Part shown: piece by piece, positions 1 to 10,862 of the stretch | Position numbering within the stretch: position 1 is the stretch's first letter | How the letters are laid out: the number at the start of each line of letters is the position of its first letter | Assembly: GCA_031290375.1 (NCBI GenBank) | Contig: JAITNR010000020.1 | Coordinates: 1 to 34,847 of the forward strand | Direction of reading: 5' to 3' | DNA length: 34,847 nt | Source of the DNA: Prevotellaceae bacterium | GTDB taxonomy: Bacteria; Bacteroidota; Bacteroidia; Bacteroidales; Paludibacteraceae | Made by a program: the position numbers and the translations under genes | The notes under the pieces: generated by a model | What the model was told of the DNA's origin: nothing | The model's database searches: none | Seen by the model: only the letters and a program-made list of their open reading frames with translations

Positions 1-1
1 A

Positions 2-127
2 AGACACACAAACAATATATCAAGCAATGAAAAAACGCCGAAGTTTAGTGCCTTATCAATTACTCGAAAATTAAAAAATGTAGTGGCTCGCTGTTTTGGT
101 AAGTCATTGAATGATATTGCTTTGTGA
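2..127 (+). CDS. C-terminal end of an ORF truncated by the window edge (possible transposase or other protein tail)
   Basis: Frame 2 is open from the window start to TGA at 125-127 (RHTNNISSNEKTPKFSALSITRKLKNVVARCFGKSLNDIAL*). Too short to assign. Confidence 0.3.
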   Translation, partial: RHTNNISSNEKTPKFSALSITRKLKNVVARCFGKSLNDIAL

Positions 128-158
128 TTTTTGACCGTAGAAGTCAGGATTGAAAATA

Positions 159-668
159 TTACAAGTTATTTATTTTTTGTGCCTGAACAATTCTATCATA
201 AACAAGATACGAAAAGTTTAAATCGGCTTTTTCATCGTAAAAAGTTTCCGATTTGTCGGTCAGTTGCCACTTTTTTGTGTCAATTTCAGGGAAAAACGTG
301 TCCCCCTCAAAAGCCTTATAAACTTTTGTCAGATAGAGCCTGTCTGCCAAATCCATCGACTGTCTGTAGATTGACGCTCCGCCGATGATAAACACTTCTC
401 TGTCGTTTTTGCAAAGTTCAAAGGCATGCTGCAACAAATTAACCACCTCCGCTCCATCAATTAGAGTCAAACTCTCGGAAATCACAATGTTACGGCGATT
501 TTTCAAAGGACGAAAGGGCAGGGAAAAATAAGTCTTCCTGCCCATTATAACGGTGTTATTCTCAGTCAGTTGCTTAAACCGCCTTAAATCTTCCGAAATG
601 TGCCACAAAAGCGAATTGTTTTTGCCTATGATACCGTTCTCAGCTACGGCTACAATTATTGAAATCAC
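159..668 (-). CDS. folA: Dihydrofolate reductase
   Basis: MISIIVAVAENGIIGKNNSLLWHISEDLRRFKQLT...VIMGRKT...FIIGGASIYRQ is the typical DHFR motif series. Confidence 0.95.
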   Translation of the reverse strand: MISIIVAVAENGIIGKNNSLLWHISEDLRRFKQLTENNTVIMGRKTYFSLPFRPLKNRRNIVISESLTLIDGAEVVNLLQHAFELCKNDREVFIIGGASIYRQSMDLADRLYLTKVYKAFEGDTFFPEIDTKKWQLTDKSETFYDEKADLNFSYLVYDRIVQAQKINNL

Positions 669-684
669 TGTTTGTGCCGAATTT

Positions 685-1359
685 TTAATTTCTTCTTGAT
701 GTAAAAATCATTATGTAGTAAATCAGTGTAGCCAACGAGGTAAGAGCCGCCACAACGTATGTGTAAGCCGCTGAACGCAAGGCACTTTCTGCCATTGGTT
801 GCAAAGTGTTGTCTGTAACACCTTCTGCCCTGAGCCATACTAATGCGCGCTTTGACGCATTAATTTCAACAGGCAATGTGATGAAACTAAACAGGGTAGT
901 TGCCGCAAACAACACTATTCCTGCCAACAAGAGTTGTGGAAAAGTTTTCAGCAGAAGCATACCGCCAAGCAATAGCCACGTTACATATTTTGACGAAAAA
1001 TTAACTACAGGCACTAACGCAGAACGCATTTTTAGCGGAGCATACGCCGCAGCGTGCTGAACGGCATGTCCGCACTCGTGAGCTGCTATCGCAGCCGCAG
1101 CAACGCTGTGTCCGTTAAAAACACCATTACTCAGATTTACCGTCTTGTTGAGCGGATTGTAATGGTCGGTCAGCATACCGCCAACGGTTGATACCTGAAC
1201 ATCTTCTATTCCGTTGTCCCTTAACATTTTACGTGCAATATCTGCGCCTGTCATTCCGTTAGGGAGCATTACACTCGAATATTTTTTCATTCGGCTGTTA
1301 AAAAGAGCCGACACTGCCATACTCAAAACTACAGTTCCAATAAACAAAATCCAATACAT
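685..1359 (-). CDS. Zinc metallopeptidase, membrane-associated (YugP-like)
   Basis: AAHECGHAVQHA zinc motif, hydrophobic segments, NxxNxxVNLSNGVF context. Confidence 0.88.
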   Translation of the reverse strand: MYWILFIGTVVLSMAVSALFNSRMKKYSSVMLPNGMTGADIARKMLRDNGIEDVQVSTVGGMLTDHYNPLNKTVNLSNGVFNGHSVAAAAIAAHECGHAVQHAAAYAPLKMRSALVPVVNFSSKYVTWLLLGGMLLLKTFPQLLLAGIVLFAATTLFSFITLPVEINASKRALVWLRAEGVTDNTLQPMAESALRSAAYTYVVAALTSLATLIYYIMIFTSRRN

Positions 1360-1534
1360 ACTTTACTTAATTATGAAATATAAATTAATAATTATTCTAT
1401 CAATGGTGGTATATCAAAAATTTTGCCAAACGCTGATATATGACAAAATTACCGATTTTTGCAAATATGCAGAAAGTTATTATTCCAAATTTGCAGGCAA
1501 GCAGGTTCAAATCGCATTTGTCATTTTAGGTCAA

Positions 1535-1939
1535 TTAAATTCCCAAATTTCTTTTGAGTTTTTCGATGCAGTAGTTCCAAAACATCTTTTCTCCTTCCAA
1601 ATCCTCTTCAGAACAATGGTCATCAACAATCAGGGTAATCAAACCCGTGAGTTCGTCCTTTGTTAATCTCAACTGAAAAAAAGTTTTCTCCTCTTGGTCA
1701 TTCCAATGCAGACGTATCAGTTCATTAGGTTTAACTGTCTTAATAACAGCGTCTTGTATTTGGTCTTTCCACTTAAATCTCAAATTTTTCTCGTCAATAG
1801 TTTCTACTTCATCAGCAAACCACTTACTTAAACCGCCAGGCGTGCTGATGGCTATCCAAATGCTTGGAAACGAATTTCCATTCAGCACATACTCAATGTG
1901 ATAGGGTTGTTTGGGCATAATTTTTTTATTAAAATTCAT
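1535..1939 (-). CDS. START-like/SRPBCC domain protein (Bacteroidetes type)
   Basis: IEYVLNGNSFPSIWIAISTPGGLSKWFADEV...FKWKDQ...HWND...FFQLRLTKDELTGLITLIVDD. Start overlaps the cdd stop (ATGA). Confidence 0.8.
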   Translation of the reverse strand: MNFNKKIMPKQPYHIEYVLNGNSFPSIWIAISTPGGLSKWFADEVETIDEKNLRFKWKDQIQDAVIKTVKPNELIRLHWNDQEEKTFFQLRLTKDELTGLITLIVDDHCSEEDLEGEKMFWNYCIEKLKRNLGI

Positions 1940-2418
1940 AAATATTCCTGTGAAAAAGCCAAGGGTAAAAGATGTGATATTCTATCTATGACAAAAATCT
2001 CCTTTGTGCCGTACAATAGCGTTACAATCGGACTTTTGTATCTGTTTTCCGTTTCCAGCAAAGACTGACGGCAACCTCCGCATGGTGAAATAGGATTTGG
2101 CAAAAAACCATCTTTGTTTTTAGCCGCAATGGCAATAGCAACCGGTTTTACATCAGGGTATTGCGAATTTGCATAAAACATGGCAACTCGCTCGGCACAC
2201 AAACCGGAGGGCGAAGCTGCATTTTCCTGATTGTTACCGCAAACCACCTGCCCATTTTCGAGCAGCACAGCAGCACCAACGTTAAACTGCGAATATGGAG
2301 CGTAGGAAATGCTTGTTTGCAACTTTGCTTTTTCAACCAAATCTCTATATATTTCATCAAGTGATTGAAAATCAACCACTTTAATATTAATTAAAATCTG
2401 TTTATCGGTCATACTCAA
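1936..2418 (-). CDS. cdd: Cytidine deaminase
   Basis: YSQFNVGAAVL, CAER and PCGGCRQ zinc-site motifs. Confidence 0.93.
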   Translation of the reverse strand: MSMTDKQILINIKVVDFQSLDEIYRDLVEKAKLQTSISYAPYSQFNVGAAVLLENGQVVCGNNQENAASPSGLCAERVAMFYANSQYPDVKPVAIAIAAKNKDGFLPNPISPCGGCRQSLLETENRYKSPIVTLLYGTKEIFVIDRISHLLPLAFSQEYL

Positions 2419-2629
2419 AATTTATTTTTTTGCAAATATAGCATTAATTTTATAATTGACAAATTTATTTTCCAGCTTTTTTACAAATTTAGGGAAAAAG
2501 TTGTATTCAGGTGTTGAACCTGCCTGATAAAAAAGGTAGAAAAGGCTAAAATTTTTTTTGAGATGCCAATTTTTTTGAGTGATATTGCAGAGTATTGAAA
2601 TCGAGAAGAAACAGAATAAAAAAGTTAGC

Positions 2630-4789
2630 CTACTTTTTGTCCATTAGCCCGAAAATCAACTTGTTGTCTTTTTCATCTACTTTTACAGTTGATTGTGTGG
2701 TAATTTCGCCTGAAATGATTTTCTTTGAAAGTTCGTTGAGCAAACTGCGCTGGATAACACGCTTTACAGGTCTTGCCCCAAACTGAGGGTTATAACCTTC
2801 ATTTGCAATAAATTTGAGAGCCTTATCCGTTACTTCAAGCGTTATATTGTTGCCTGACAGCATTTTTCTTACGCTGTCAAGTTGCAGCAACACCACTTTG
2901 GCTATTTCGTTTTTATCCAAAGGAGTGAACATTATTATCTCGTCAATACGGTTGAGAAATTCAGGTCTGATTGTCTGTTTCAATAGGTCAAACACTTCAT
3001 TTTGCGTTCGCTGAATAGTTTCTTCTTTGTTTTGGTCGTTAATTTGTTCAAAATTCTCTCTAATCAACTGAGAACCAAGATTTGATGTCATTATGATTAT
3101 GGTGTTTTTGAAATTGACTACACGTCCCTTGTTATCTGTAAGTCGCCCATCGTCAAGTACTTGCAGCAGTATGTTAAATACGTCAGGGTGAGCCTTTTCT
3201 ATTTCGTCAAACAGCACCACCGAATATGGCTTGTGGCGAATAGCCTCAGTCAGCTGTCCGCCCTCGTCATATCCGACATATCCGGGAGGTGCACCGACAA
3301 GCCGTGTAGCTGAAAATTTTTCCTGATATTCGGACATATCAATTCTTGTCATAAGGTTATCATCATCAAATAGATACTCTGCGAGAGCCTTTGCAAGTTC
3401 AGTTTTGCCAACGCCCGTTGTACCCAGAAATATGAATGAGCCTATCGGGCGTTTTATGTCCTGCAAGCCCGCTCTGCTGCGGCGAATTGCGTTTGCAACA
3501 GCCTCAATAGCATCGCTTTGTCCGATAATGCGTTTATGCAGTTCGGCTTCGAGGTTTAGCAGTTTGTCCTTTTCCGTCTGCATAATTCGCATTGCAGGTA
3601 TGCCTGTCCAACGGCTTACCACCTCCGCAATGTCTTCTTTATCAACTTCTTCTTTAACCAAAGGATTGCCGTCCTGAATTTTTGCAAGCTCCATTTGGTT
3701 AGATTGAATTTTTTGCTCTTCTTCCTTGATTTTTGCGTAACGAATTTCGGCTACCTTGCCGTAATCTCCTTCACGTTCAGCCTTTTCCGCTTCAAATTTA
3801 AAGTTTTCAATACTTGCTTTTGATTGTTGAATTTCTTCAATGATCTTTTTTTCTTCTTTCCATTTTTTGCGAATTTCTTCTGCTTTGTGTTTTTGCGTTT
3901 CTATCTCCTGAGAAAGATATTTTAGTTTTTGTTCGTCATTATCACGCTTGATTGCTTCACGTTCAATCTCTAACTGCTTAATATTACGCTCTAAAACATC
4001 CAGTTCTTCGGGTACGGAATCCGCTTCAAGACGCAGTTTTGCGGCTGCCTCGTCCATCAGGTCTATCGCTTTGTCGGGCAGGTAACGATTCGTGATACAG
4101 CGAGTTGACAGTTCTACGGCTGCAATTATAGCCTCGTCCTTGATTCTGACATGGTGATGGTTCTCATAACGCTCTTTAAGTCCGCGAAGAATGGCGATGG
4201 CACTTGACTGGTCAGGCTCATTTATCATAACTATCTGAAACCGCCTTTCCAATGCTTTGTCCTTTTCAAAATATTTTTGATATTCGTCCAAAGTGGTGGC
4301 ACCGATAGCACGCAGTTCGCCCCGTGCCAATGCCGGTTTGAGAATATTTGCTGCGTCCATTGCTCCCTCGCTTTTGCCTGCACCAACCAAAGTGTGAATT
4401 TCATCGATGAAAAGAATTATTTCGCCCTCAGCGGCAATTACCTCATTTACAACTGATTTCAATCTTTCTTCAAATTCACCCTTGTACATTGCCCCTGCAA
4501 TCAACGCACCCATATCGAGCGAAAATATTTTCTTGGACTTCAGATTATCGGGTACATCGCCGCGAAAAATCCTTTGAGCCAGCCCGTCTGCAATGGCGGT
4601 TTTGCCTGTACCGGGCTCGCCGATAAGAATGGGATTGTTTTTGGTTCTGCGGCTAAGTATCTGCAACACACGACGAATCTCGTCATCCCGTCCTATTACG
4701 GGGTCAAGTTTGCCGTTTCTTGCTCTCTCATTAAGGTTTATGGCATACTTTGCCAAGCCGATTTCCTGCTGGTTTTGATTATTATTCAT
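2630..4789 (-). CDS. clpB: ClpB-type AAA+ disaggregase lacking the N-terminal Clp-N domain
   Basis: Two AAA modules ([16 protein letters not shown]), a ClpB-style coiled middle domain and the VSRWTGIP motif. The protein begins at the linker ([24 protein letters not shown]) with no Clp repeat domain. Confidence 0.92.
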   Translation of the reverse strand: MNNNQNQQEIGLAKYAINLNERARNGKLDPVIGRDDEIRRVLQILSRRTKNNPILIGEPGTGKTAIADGLAQRIFRGDVPDNLKSKKIFSLDMGALIAGAMYKGEFEERLKSVVNEVIAAEGEIILFIDEIHTLVGAGKSEGAMDAANILKPALARGELRAIGATTLDEYQKYFEKDKALERRFQIVMINEPDQSSAIAILRGLKERYENHHHVRIKDEAIIAAVELSTRCITNRYLPDKAIDLMDEAAAKLRLEADSVPEELDVLERNIKQLEIEREAIKRDNDEQKLKYLSQEIETQKHKAEEIRKKWKEEKKIIEEIQQSKASIENFKFEAEKAEREGDYGKVAEIRYAKIKEEEQKIQSNQMELAKIQDGNPLVKEEVDKEDIAEVVSRWTGIPAMRIMQTEKDKLLNLEAELHKRIIGQSDAIEAVANAIRRSRAGLQDIKRPIGSFIFLGTTGVGKTELAKALAEYLFDDDNLMTRIDMSEYQEKFSATRLVGAPPGYVGYDEGGQLTEAIRHKPYSVVLFDEIEKAHPDVFNILLQVLDDGRLTDNKGRVVNFKNTIIIMTSNLGSQLIRENFEQINDQNKEETIQRTQNEVFDLLKQTIRPEFLNRIDEIIMFTPLDKNEIAKVVLLQLDSVRKMLSGNNITLEVTDKALKFIANEGYNPQFGARPVKRVIQRSLLNELSKKIISGEITTQSTVKVDEKDNKLIFGLMDKK

Positions 4790-5316
4790 TTTTAGTTTTC
4801 AATTTCGTTGTTTATTTACAACATCAAGAATTATTCCAGAGATAAAAACAGGACAAAAAGGCAGTTCTTTTGTTTTTTATCTGCTATTTTGTCTTATAAA
4901 ATTTCATATGATTACTCTCACTACTATTTGCACTTGAGCCAATACGAAATCAATTGTTCCAGCGCATTTTTACTCTTGAAATTTATCAATAATTCGCTAA
5001 TCGGTAGCTGACCAACACTAAGTTGAACCTCGAATCTTTTTCGCATGATGTGAATCTTTTGTTGTTTATTGGAAATATATTATCGCTATTCCCTGATTTC
5101 CATGCAAATATACATATTTTATCGCTCTCTTCCAAATTTTTTACCGAAAATTTCAACCGAGAAATCAAATCTTATCTTGATATCAAACAATTGGGTATCT
5201 ATTTTTCTTAGATACACTAATTAGTGCAGCGCAATATTATTCCGTTATTCATTATTCATTGTTCATTACTCATTATTAACAGTGCCTCCAAAAAAGATTT
5301 AGCAGCAAAATCATTT

Positions 5317-5347
5317 TTTGCCGTGTGATAAAAAAGCATTAAATTTG
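5317..5347 (+). promoter_or_regulatory. Bacteroidetes-type promoter for trxA
   Basis: TTTG (5317-5320), 19 bp spacer, TAAATTTG (5340-5347), matching the -33 TTTG / -7 TAnnTTTG consensus. Confidence 0.7.
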
Positions 5348-5390
5348 CATAAGTAAAAAAATAATAACAATCATAAAAATAAATATTGAT

Positions 5391-5705
5391 ATGACGAATG
5401 TTACAGACACTTCTTTCGACGGTATTTTATCTGCAAACGCTGTTTGTGTGATAGATTTCAGTGCTACGTGGTGCGGACCCTGCAAAAAAATTGCCCCAAT
5501 TGTTGAAGAGTTGGCAAAAAATTATGAAGGCAGGGCATTTCTCGGTAAAGTTGATGTTGATGAAGCTCCCGAAATTACGGAGAGATTTGGCATCAGAAAC
5601 GTGCCTACAATCCTCTTTTTCAAAAACGGTGAAATCCAACAGGACAGAGTAATCGGTGCTATTGACAAATCATCTTTGGAAAACAAGATAAAGGCTTTGT
5701 TGTAG
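5391..5705 (+). CDS. trxA: Thioredoxin (cytoplasmic)
   Basis: DFSATWCGPCKKIAPIVEELA...VDVDEAPEITERFGIRNVPTILFFKNG. Confidence 0.95.
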   Translation: MTNVTDTSFDGILSANAVCVIDFSATWCGPCKKIAPIVEELAKNYEGRAFLGKVDVDEAPEITERFGIRNVPTILFFKNGEIQQDRVIGAIDKSSLENKIKALL

Positions 5706-5748
5706 GCAACAGTTTTTTATATTTTGGGGTTTTCCAACTGTAATGCCT
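5704..5748. terminator. Long bulged hairpin between convergent trxA and ispD
   Basis: AGGCA-ACAGTT (5704-5714) pairs with AACTGT-AA-TGCCT (5736-5748), an 11-bp stem with a 2-nt bulge, positioned between converging genes. Confidence 0.5.
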
Positions 5749-5810
5749 ATAGCATTGTTTCGGAAAGTACTTTTGACACATTGATTTACTGCTGGTGCAA
5801 TCTCAACAAG

Positions 5811-6476
5811 CTATAAAATTATTGCTTCTGCCATTTTCAAATCGGCTTTGGTAGTGATTTTTATGTTCTCGCTGTTGCCTTCAACGAGCACGATTTTTTT
5901 GCCGTACGCTTCCAACACTGAAGCATCGTCTGTAAAAGTTTCGGAAAACGGCTGTGAGTATGCCGCCTTGACCAATTCCGAATCGAATGTTTGTGGCGTC
6001 TGCACGAGTCTGATTTTGTTTCGGTCGAAAATTTTGTTGTCCTCTTCCAAAATTTCTCTTACGCTGTCGTTGCACTTGATAGCAGGCACGGCGTTCCCAT
6101 ACTTTTCGGCGATGGAAAAACACCTTTGCAAAGTGTCAAAACTCACAAGTGGACGAACCCCATCGTGTATTGCAACTATCGCATTGTCAGGTACTTTGTT
6201 TAATCCGTTTTTCACTGAAAAAAACCTCTCTGCGCCACCCTCAACTATTGTGTGAGGAACATCGAAGTTATATTTTCTGCATAGATTTTCCCAAAAACTG
6301 ATGTAAGAAGTGGTAAGAACCAAAATTATGTTGATTTTAGGGTTAAAACTATGGAATTTTTCAATTGTGTGCATCAAAACAGGCTTGTTTTTGAGTAAAA
6401 GAAACTGCTTTGGAATGTCGCCTGTCCCCATTCTGACACCTTTGCCTGCCGCCACTATTAATGCAAAAAGTTTCAT
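5811..6476 (-). CDS. ispD: 2-C-methyl-D-erythritol 4-phosphate cytidylyltransferase
   Basis: LIVAAGKGVRMGTGDIPKQFLLLKNKPVLMHTI...AIHDGVRPLVS...TDDASVLEAYG. Confidence 0.95.
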   Translation of the reverse strand: MKLFALIVAAGKGVRMGTGDIPKQFLLLKNKPVLMHTIEKFHSFNPKINIILVLTTSYISFWENLCRKYNFDVPHTIVEGGAERFFSVKNGLNKVPDNAIVAIHDGVRPLVSFDTLQRCFSIAEKYGNAVPAIKCNDSVREILEEDNKIFDRNKIRLVQTPQTFDSELVKAAYSQPFSETFTDDASVLEAYGKKIVLVEGNSENIKITTKADLKMAEAIIL

Positions 6477-6518
6477 TTTTTATAATTGAAATAGTGCTAA
6501 TTACCGGTAACCTAATGC

Positions 6519-7490
6519 CTAAAACTCCCTGTCAATCACATAATTCAACAACCCCACCAACAAGTCCTTTTCGGTAGAATCAGGTATAAACTCAATGCAG
6601 TTCAACGCCTGTTGCCTGAATTCCAGCATTTTAGCCTCTGCATATTCAATGCCTTTGTAATTGATAATCAAGTTAGAAACAAAGTTGATATCTTCCTTTG
6701 AAACAGTGTTGCCATGCAGAATTTGCAACACTTTATCTCCTTCATTACCAGCCGATTTGGACAGAGTATAAATCAACGGCAAGGTGATTTTTCCTTCGGT
6801 AATATCATTAAAAAGTGGCTTACCCAGCAGTTTATTCGATTTATAGTCAAAAATATCGTCCTTTATTTGAAAGCAGATACCAAGGTTTTCTCCAAAATCG
6901 GACAAAGCTTTAACTTGCTCAGAATTGCCTCCGCCCGTTAAAGCTCCTGATTTGGCACAAATGGCAAACAGGGAGGCTGTTTTATGCCTGATTACTGTGA
7001 AATAATCTTCATCTTTTATAAAATTATGAGAATGTTGCTGTTGCAACAGCTCGCCTCTAACGATCAAAGAACCAAAACTTTGCAACAATTCGAGATATTC
7101 CAAATTCTTTGTTAACAAGACAAAATTTATAGACTTGGTCAGTAAATAATCCCCTACCAACACTGCGGTCTTGTTGTCGAAAGTCTTGTTGAGCGAGGGT
7201 TTGTTTCTGCGCTGTTCGGAATTGTCCACTACATCATCGTGTATCAGGCTTGCCAAGTGTAGCAACTCGTATGCAGAGGCGAGATAATTGGTATTTTGAG
7301 TTGCTTTTCCTACTGCCTTTGCCGCCAAAATCACCAGAATGGGACGAATTTGCTTGCCCTTTTGTGGCAAAAGATACTCCAAAGCTTTATTCAGAAGATG
7401 TTCTTCCGAATGAAAAACTGTTGAGAAAATTTTGTTAAATTCTTCTAAATCTTTGGTTATTAATAGTTTTATACTTTCAAAATTTGACAT
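6519..7490 (-). CDS. ispB: Polyprenyl (octaprenyl-type) diphosphate synthase
   Basis: LIHDDVVDNSEQRRNKPS (first Asp-rich motif), QIKDDIFDY (second) and GKQIRP. Confidence 0.92.
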   Translation of the reverse strand: MSNFESIKLLITKDLEEFNKIFSTVFHSEEHLLNKALEYLLPQKGKQIRPILVILAAKAVGKATQNTNYLASAYELLHLASLIHDDVVDNSEQRRNKPSLNKTFDNKTAVLVGDYLLTKSINFVLLTKNLEYLELLQSFGSLIVRGELLQQQHSHNFIKDEDYFTVIRHKTASLFAICAKSGALTGGGNSEQVKALSDFGENLGICFQIKDDIFDYKSNKLLGKPLFNDITEGKITLPLIYTLSKSAGNEGDKVLQILHGNTVSKEDINFVSNLIINYKGIEYAEAKMLEFRQQALNCIEFIPDSTEKDLLVGLLNYVIDREF

Positions 7491-7518
7491 TATATGTTTT
7501 GTTTATCCTTAGCACGCA

Positions 7519-8469
7519 CTAATCTTTCGTTTTTAAAAAATTCACAATATTTTTTCTCTTTTTGAAAATCACGGCAATTATCAAACTAACCGCAAAACCT
7601 AAAATCCCGAAGATTATCAATGTATATAGGCGTGGAAAAGTACTGATAAAGAACTTGTCGGAAATAAAATTAATCACATCAGGGGTCGAGGCTTTGACCG
7701 AAATCAGATAATCTTTTTCTTTCAACAATTCTCTCATATTCTTGTAATAGAGGTCTTTTCGAGCAGGCTCTATCGTTATTCCCTCTCTGATAAGAGTTTT
7801 TTTGTTGCCGCCAAAATAATCATATTCCGAAAATCTGTCAAGTCTGTCAAGTTCCTTGATACAAAAGTCGATTTTCTCATCCAACATTGACTTGCTTGCT
7901 TCATCTATTCGGGCTATCCTTTTGTTTTCATTAAAATAAGTAACCAATCCATTCAAAAGATTGTCGAATTTTTGTGCCCCTATCAAAGAAATCTGCAATC
8001 CCAGACGGTCAGGCATCACAGGATTTATGCTATCGGCAAAAGTTGCAGCCGTAAATTTGAATGCAATCAAGTCGGGAATAGAGTCGTGTCTCATATCCAC
8101 CACAGGATAGGTTCTGAAGCAGAATATACTGCGCGCCTCATTTACACTGATATTCAGTTGTTTAGCCAAAGTTTTACTGTCGAGCGTATTTAAAGTGTTC
8201 AACACTTCAAACTCATTGATAATGGCAGCTTTAGCCTCTTTTGAGAATAAAATTGTGGTCGTACCTTTGTAAATTGTCTTGCTGTTGGTCGTACTAAAAA
8301 ATCCCAACAAGACAGACAACATCGTAACAGAAACGGTTATCCAAAAATATTGAACCGTAAGTTTAAATATCTGACACACAAAGTTTATCAGCCCCCAAAA
8401 CAGATTTTTCATTCCCCTGCCCAACGCAATAAACATCTCAAATAGGTTTATTTCTCTTTTCACTTCCAT
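7519..8469 (-). CDS. Chain-length determinant (Wzz-like) inner-membrane protein
   Basis: Transmembrane segment near the N-terminus, coiled periplasmic region, C-terminal transmembrane segment followed by KKRKN. Confidence 0.7.
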   Translation of the reverse strand: MEVKREINLFEMFIALGRGMKNLFWGLINFVCQIFKLTVQYFWITVSVTMLSVLLGFFSTTNSKTIYKGTTTILFSKEAKAAIINEFEVLNTLNTLDSKTLAKQLNISVNEARSIFCFRTYPVVDMRHDSIPDLIAFKFTAATFADSINPVMPDRLGLQISLIGAQKFDNLLNGLVTYFNENKRIARIDEASKSMLDEKIDFCIKELDRLDRFSEYDYFGGNKKTLIREGITIEPARKDLYYKNMRELLKEKDYLISVKASTPDVINFISDKFFISTFPRLYTLIIFGILGFAVSLIIAVIFKKRKNIVNFLKTKD

Positions 8470-8581
8470 AATATTTTAGTTTTAGTCATCAATTGTTAAT
8501 GTTTGCCGTTATGCTGCTACCAAGTAGTAGCCCGCAAGTTCCACAGCTCGACTGCGTATTTTCTCATATTTTTCAATTGTC

Positions 8582-9796
8582 TCATGCCAACAGTCTTGTA
8601 GCCGAATGTTCTATTCTTTCTTTGGTGTAATTAAGGTCAATATTCAGCTTGTCCTGATGCTCGGAAGGAATGTCAAACATTGCATCCGTCATAACAGTTT
8701 CCACAATTGCCCTGAGCCCTCTTGCTCCAAGTTTGTATTCAATTGCCTTATCCACAATATACTCCAATACCTCATCGTCAAAACTCAAATCAACGTTATC
8801 CATTTTGAACAGTTTGACATACTGCTTGATAATAGAATTTTTAGGTTCGGTAAGAATCCTACGCAAAGCCTCTCTGTCAAGTGGTTCAAGGTAAGTCAAA
8901 ACGGGCAATCGACCGATTATTTCCGGTATTAGCCCAAACGCTTTCAGGTCTTGCGGAGCGATATACTTCATCATGTTGTTTCTGTCAAAGGTGATTTGAT
9001 TGTTACTGCTGAACCCCACAACATTGGTATTCAAACGGTTTGCAATACGTTTTTCTATTCCGTCAAAAGCACCGCCGCAGATAAAAAGGACATTTTGCGT
9101 ATTAACGGGTATAAATTTCTGCTCAGGGTGTTTTCTACCGCCCTGTGGAGGCACATTCACAACTGCCCCTTCGAGCAGTTTGAGAAGCCCCTGCTGAACA
9201 CCCTCACCGCTCACATCGCGTGTAATACTCGGATTGTCGCCTTTGCGGGCAATCTTGTCAATTTCGTCAATAAAAACAATGCCCTGTTCGGCTACTTTCA
9301 CGTTGTAATCGGCTGCCTGCAAGAGCCTTGTGAGAATGCCCTCTATGTCTTCTCCCACGTAACCTGCCTCTGTGAGAACGGTCGCATCAACAATAGTAAA
9401 AGGAACGTGCAGTTTTTTGGCTATTGTACGAGCCAAAAGAGTTTTGCCTGTACCCGTTGCCCCAACAAGTATAATGTTCGATTTCTCTATTTCAACGTCT
9501 TCAACATCAGTTTTCTGAGAAATCCTTTTATAGTGATTATACACTGCCACCGACAAAAAACGCTTTGCTGCGTCCTGTCCTATCACATACTGGTCAAGAA
9601 AAGTTTTAATTTCTCGTGGCTTGGGAATTGATTTTCCCTTCATATCAAAGGCATCATCCTTTACCAGTTCGCCCTGTACCGCATCGTGTGCAGCTTCAAC
9701 GCAAAAATTGCAGATGCAAGCGTCAAAGCCCGTAACCATCAATTTTGCATCTTTGTTTGTTCTTCCGCAAAAATTACATTTACTATTTTTTGCCAT
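8582..9796 (-). CDS. clpX: ATP-dependent Clp protease ATP-binding subunit ClpX
   Basis: CxxC zinc-binding N-terminus ([12 protein letters not shown]), [45 protein letters not shown]. Confidence 0.97.
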   Translation of the reverse strand: MAKNSKCNFCGRTNKDAKLMVTGFDACICNFCVEAAHDAVQGELVKDDAFDMKGKSIPKPREIKTFLDQYVIGQDAAKRFLSVAVYNHYKRISQKTDVEDVEIEKSNIILVGATGTGKTLLARTIAKKLHVPFTIVDATVLTEAGYVGEDIEGILTRLLQAADYNVKVAEQGIVFIDEIDKIARKGDNPSITRDVSGEGVQQGLLKLLEGAVVNVPPQGGRKHPEQKFIPVNTQNVLFICGGAFDGIEKRIANRLNTNVVGFSSNNQITFDRNNMMKYIAPQDLKAFGLIPEIIGRLPVLTYLEPLDREALRRILTEPKNSIIKQYVKLFKMDNVDLSFDDEVLEYIVDKAIEYKLGARGLRAIVETVMTDAMFDIPSEHQDKLNIDLNYTKERIEHSATRLLA

Positions 9797-9889
9797 CTGT
9801 TTAGGTTACTTTAAAATCAATTACTTAAAAATCACTTTTTCAGTCCGCAAAGTTAGTAAATTTTATTGATATTTTTTCCAACAAAGCCA

Positions 9890-10615
9890 TCAATCTAATC
9901 TTCGCTGTAAGATTTCCATAAACTCCTGTACAACTTCACTTTCCATATCCCATTTTAACTTGGTTGAAATATAGGATTGTGCCTGCTGAAAGTTTTCCAT
10001 CTTATTGAAATCGGTCAATGCCCCTGAAAGTTTTTCGCCATTGCCCTCGAACAGCTCTCTTTGAAAACGAAACCTGTCAGCAATGCTGATAGCCTGCTTT
10101 ATATCGGTTATTTTGTGTTTGGAAATATTTCCAGCCAAAGAATTATCTGTATTGGTAAGCTTGTCGTTTAAAATATTTATTTCGGGCAAATTTTTATCCT
10201 TTGGTTCAATCCAAATTTTCTCCTCAACCACTGGAGTTTCAACATTTTCTATAGTTTCAATTTTTTCGGGTCGAATCTCTTCCTGTTCAATCTCGATTTC
10301 AGGCTCTTTTTCAACAAGCAAAATTTCAGGTTCCTGTACAGGTGTTTGTATTTCTTCAGCCTCCTTTTTTTCAGGTTCTTGTTGAACAGAATCCTGCTTG
10401 TGTTCAATTCTCTCTTCTTTAATTACCTCTATCTCATTTTTTTCGGCAACAGGCAATGGCAATTTTTGCAGACAATCCACTATGTTTTGAGCTTTTGAAA
10501 TGGACAAATCAATCAAAATCTGAGGATAAGAGAGCATTTGTTCAAGCCCCTGCGTTAATATTTCCAATTCCCTTATATCCTTTTGAATAAGGGTAATCAA
10601 CAATTTATCTGACAT
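9890..10615 (-). CDS. Conserved Bacteroidetes hypothetical protein with Glu/Pro-rich linker
   Basis: Likely start MSDKLLITLIQKDIRELE at 10615 (the ORF track starts upstream). Coiled N-terminus, low-complexity Glu linker, conserved-looking C-terminus (ISIADRFRFQRELFEGN...WDMESEVVQEFMEIL). Confidence 0.65.
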   Translation of the reverse strand: MSDKLLITLIQKDIRELEILTQGLEQMLSYPQILIDLSISKAQNIVDCLQKLPLPVAEKNEIEVIKEERIEHKQDSVQQEPEKKEAEEIQTPVQEPEILLVEKEPEIEIEQEEIRPEKIETIENVETPVVEEKIWIEPKDKNLPEINILNDKLTNTDNSLAGNISKHKITDIKQAISIADRFRFQRELFEGNGEKLSGALTDFNKMENFQQAQSYISTKLKWDMESEVVQEFMEILQRRLD

Positions 10616-10696
10616 ATTTTTTTCTTTATTTTTGTGCAAAGTTAATAGATTTCTTTGAAATAACAACCATTTAGAAATAATCAACCGTGAAATCAA

Positions 10697-10862
10697 GTTG
10701 TTTTTCTACGACTCACTACGCTTTATTTTGAGAGTTTTACCGAAGACGAACTTCGCCGTTTTGGATACAGCAAAGACAACAAATTCAATCAGGAACAGGT
10801 TTTGCTGGCACTGCTGGTAACCGATAAGGATTTGCCTGTTGGCTGCGACCTTTTCAGGTAAA
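10697..10862 (+). pseudogene. Decayed DDE transposase fragment (IS1634/IS4-superfamily-like)
   Basis: FYD then, after a frameshift, TTLYFESFTEDELRRFGYSKDNKFNQEQVLLALLVTDKDLPVGCDLFR*, resembling the DDE core of IS1634-like transposases. No intact ORF. Confidence 0.7.

Noticed and set aside
4986-5168. 60-aa minus-strand ORF upstream of clpB as a lost Clp-N domain
   Set aside because: The translation (MISRLKFSVKNLEESDK...) does not resemble the Clp-N repeat domain.
5245-5277. ATTCATTATTCATTGTTCATTACTCATTATT as a functional operator
   Set aside because: Similar ATTCATT strings occur at about 15.8 and 21.4 kb next to other repeats. More likely repeat debris than a specific operator.
8511-8530. 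GCTGCTAC-CAA-GTAGTAGC short hairpin near the Wzz-like gene
   Set aside because: Contains a G-U pair, is short, and has no T-tract or conserved context to support a function.
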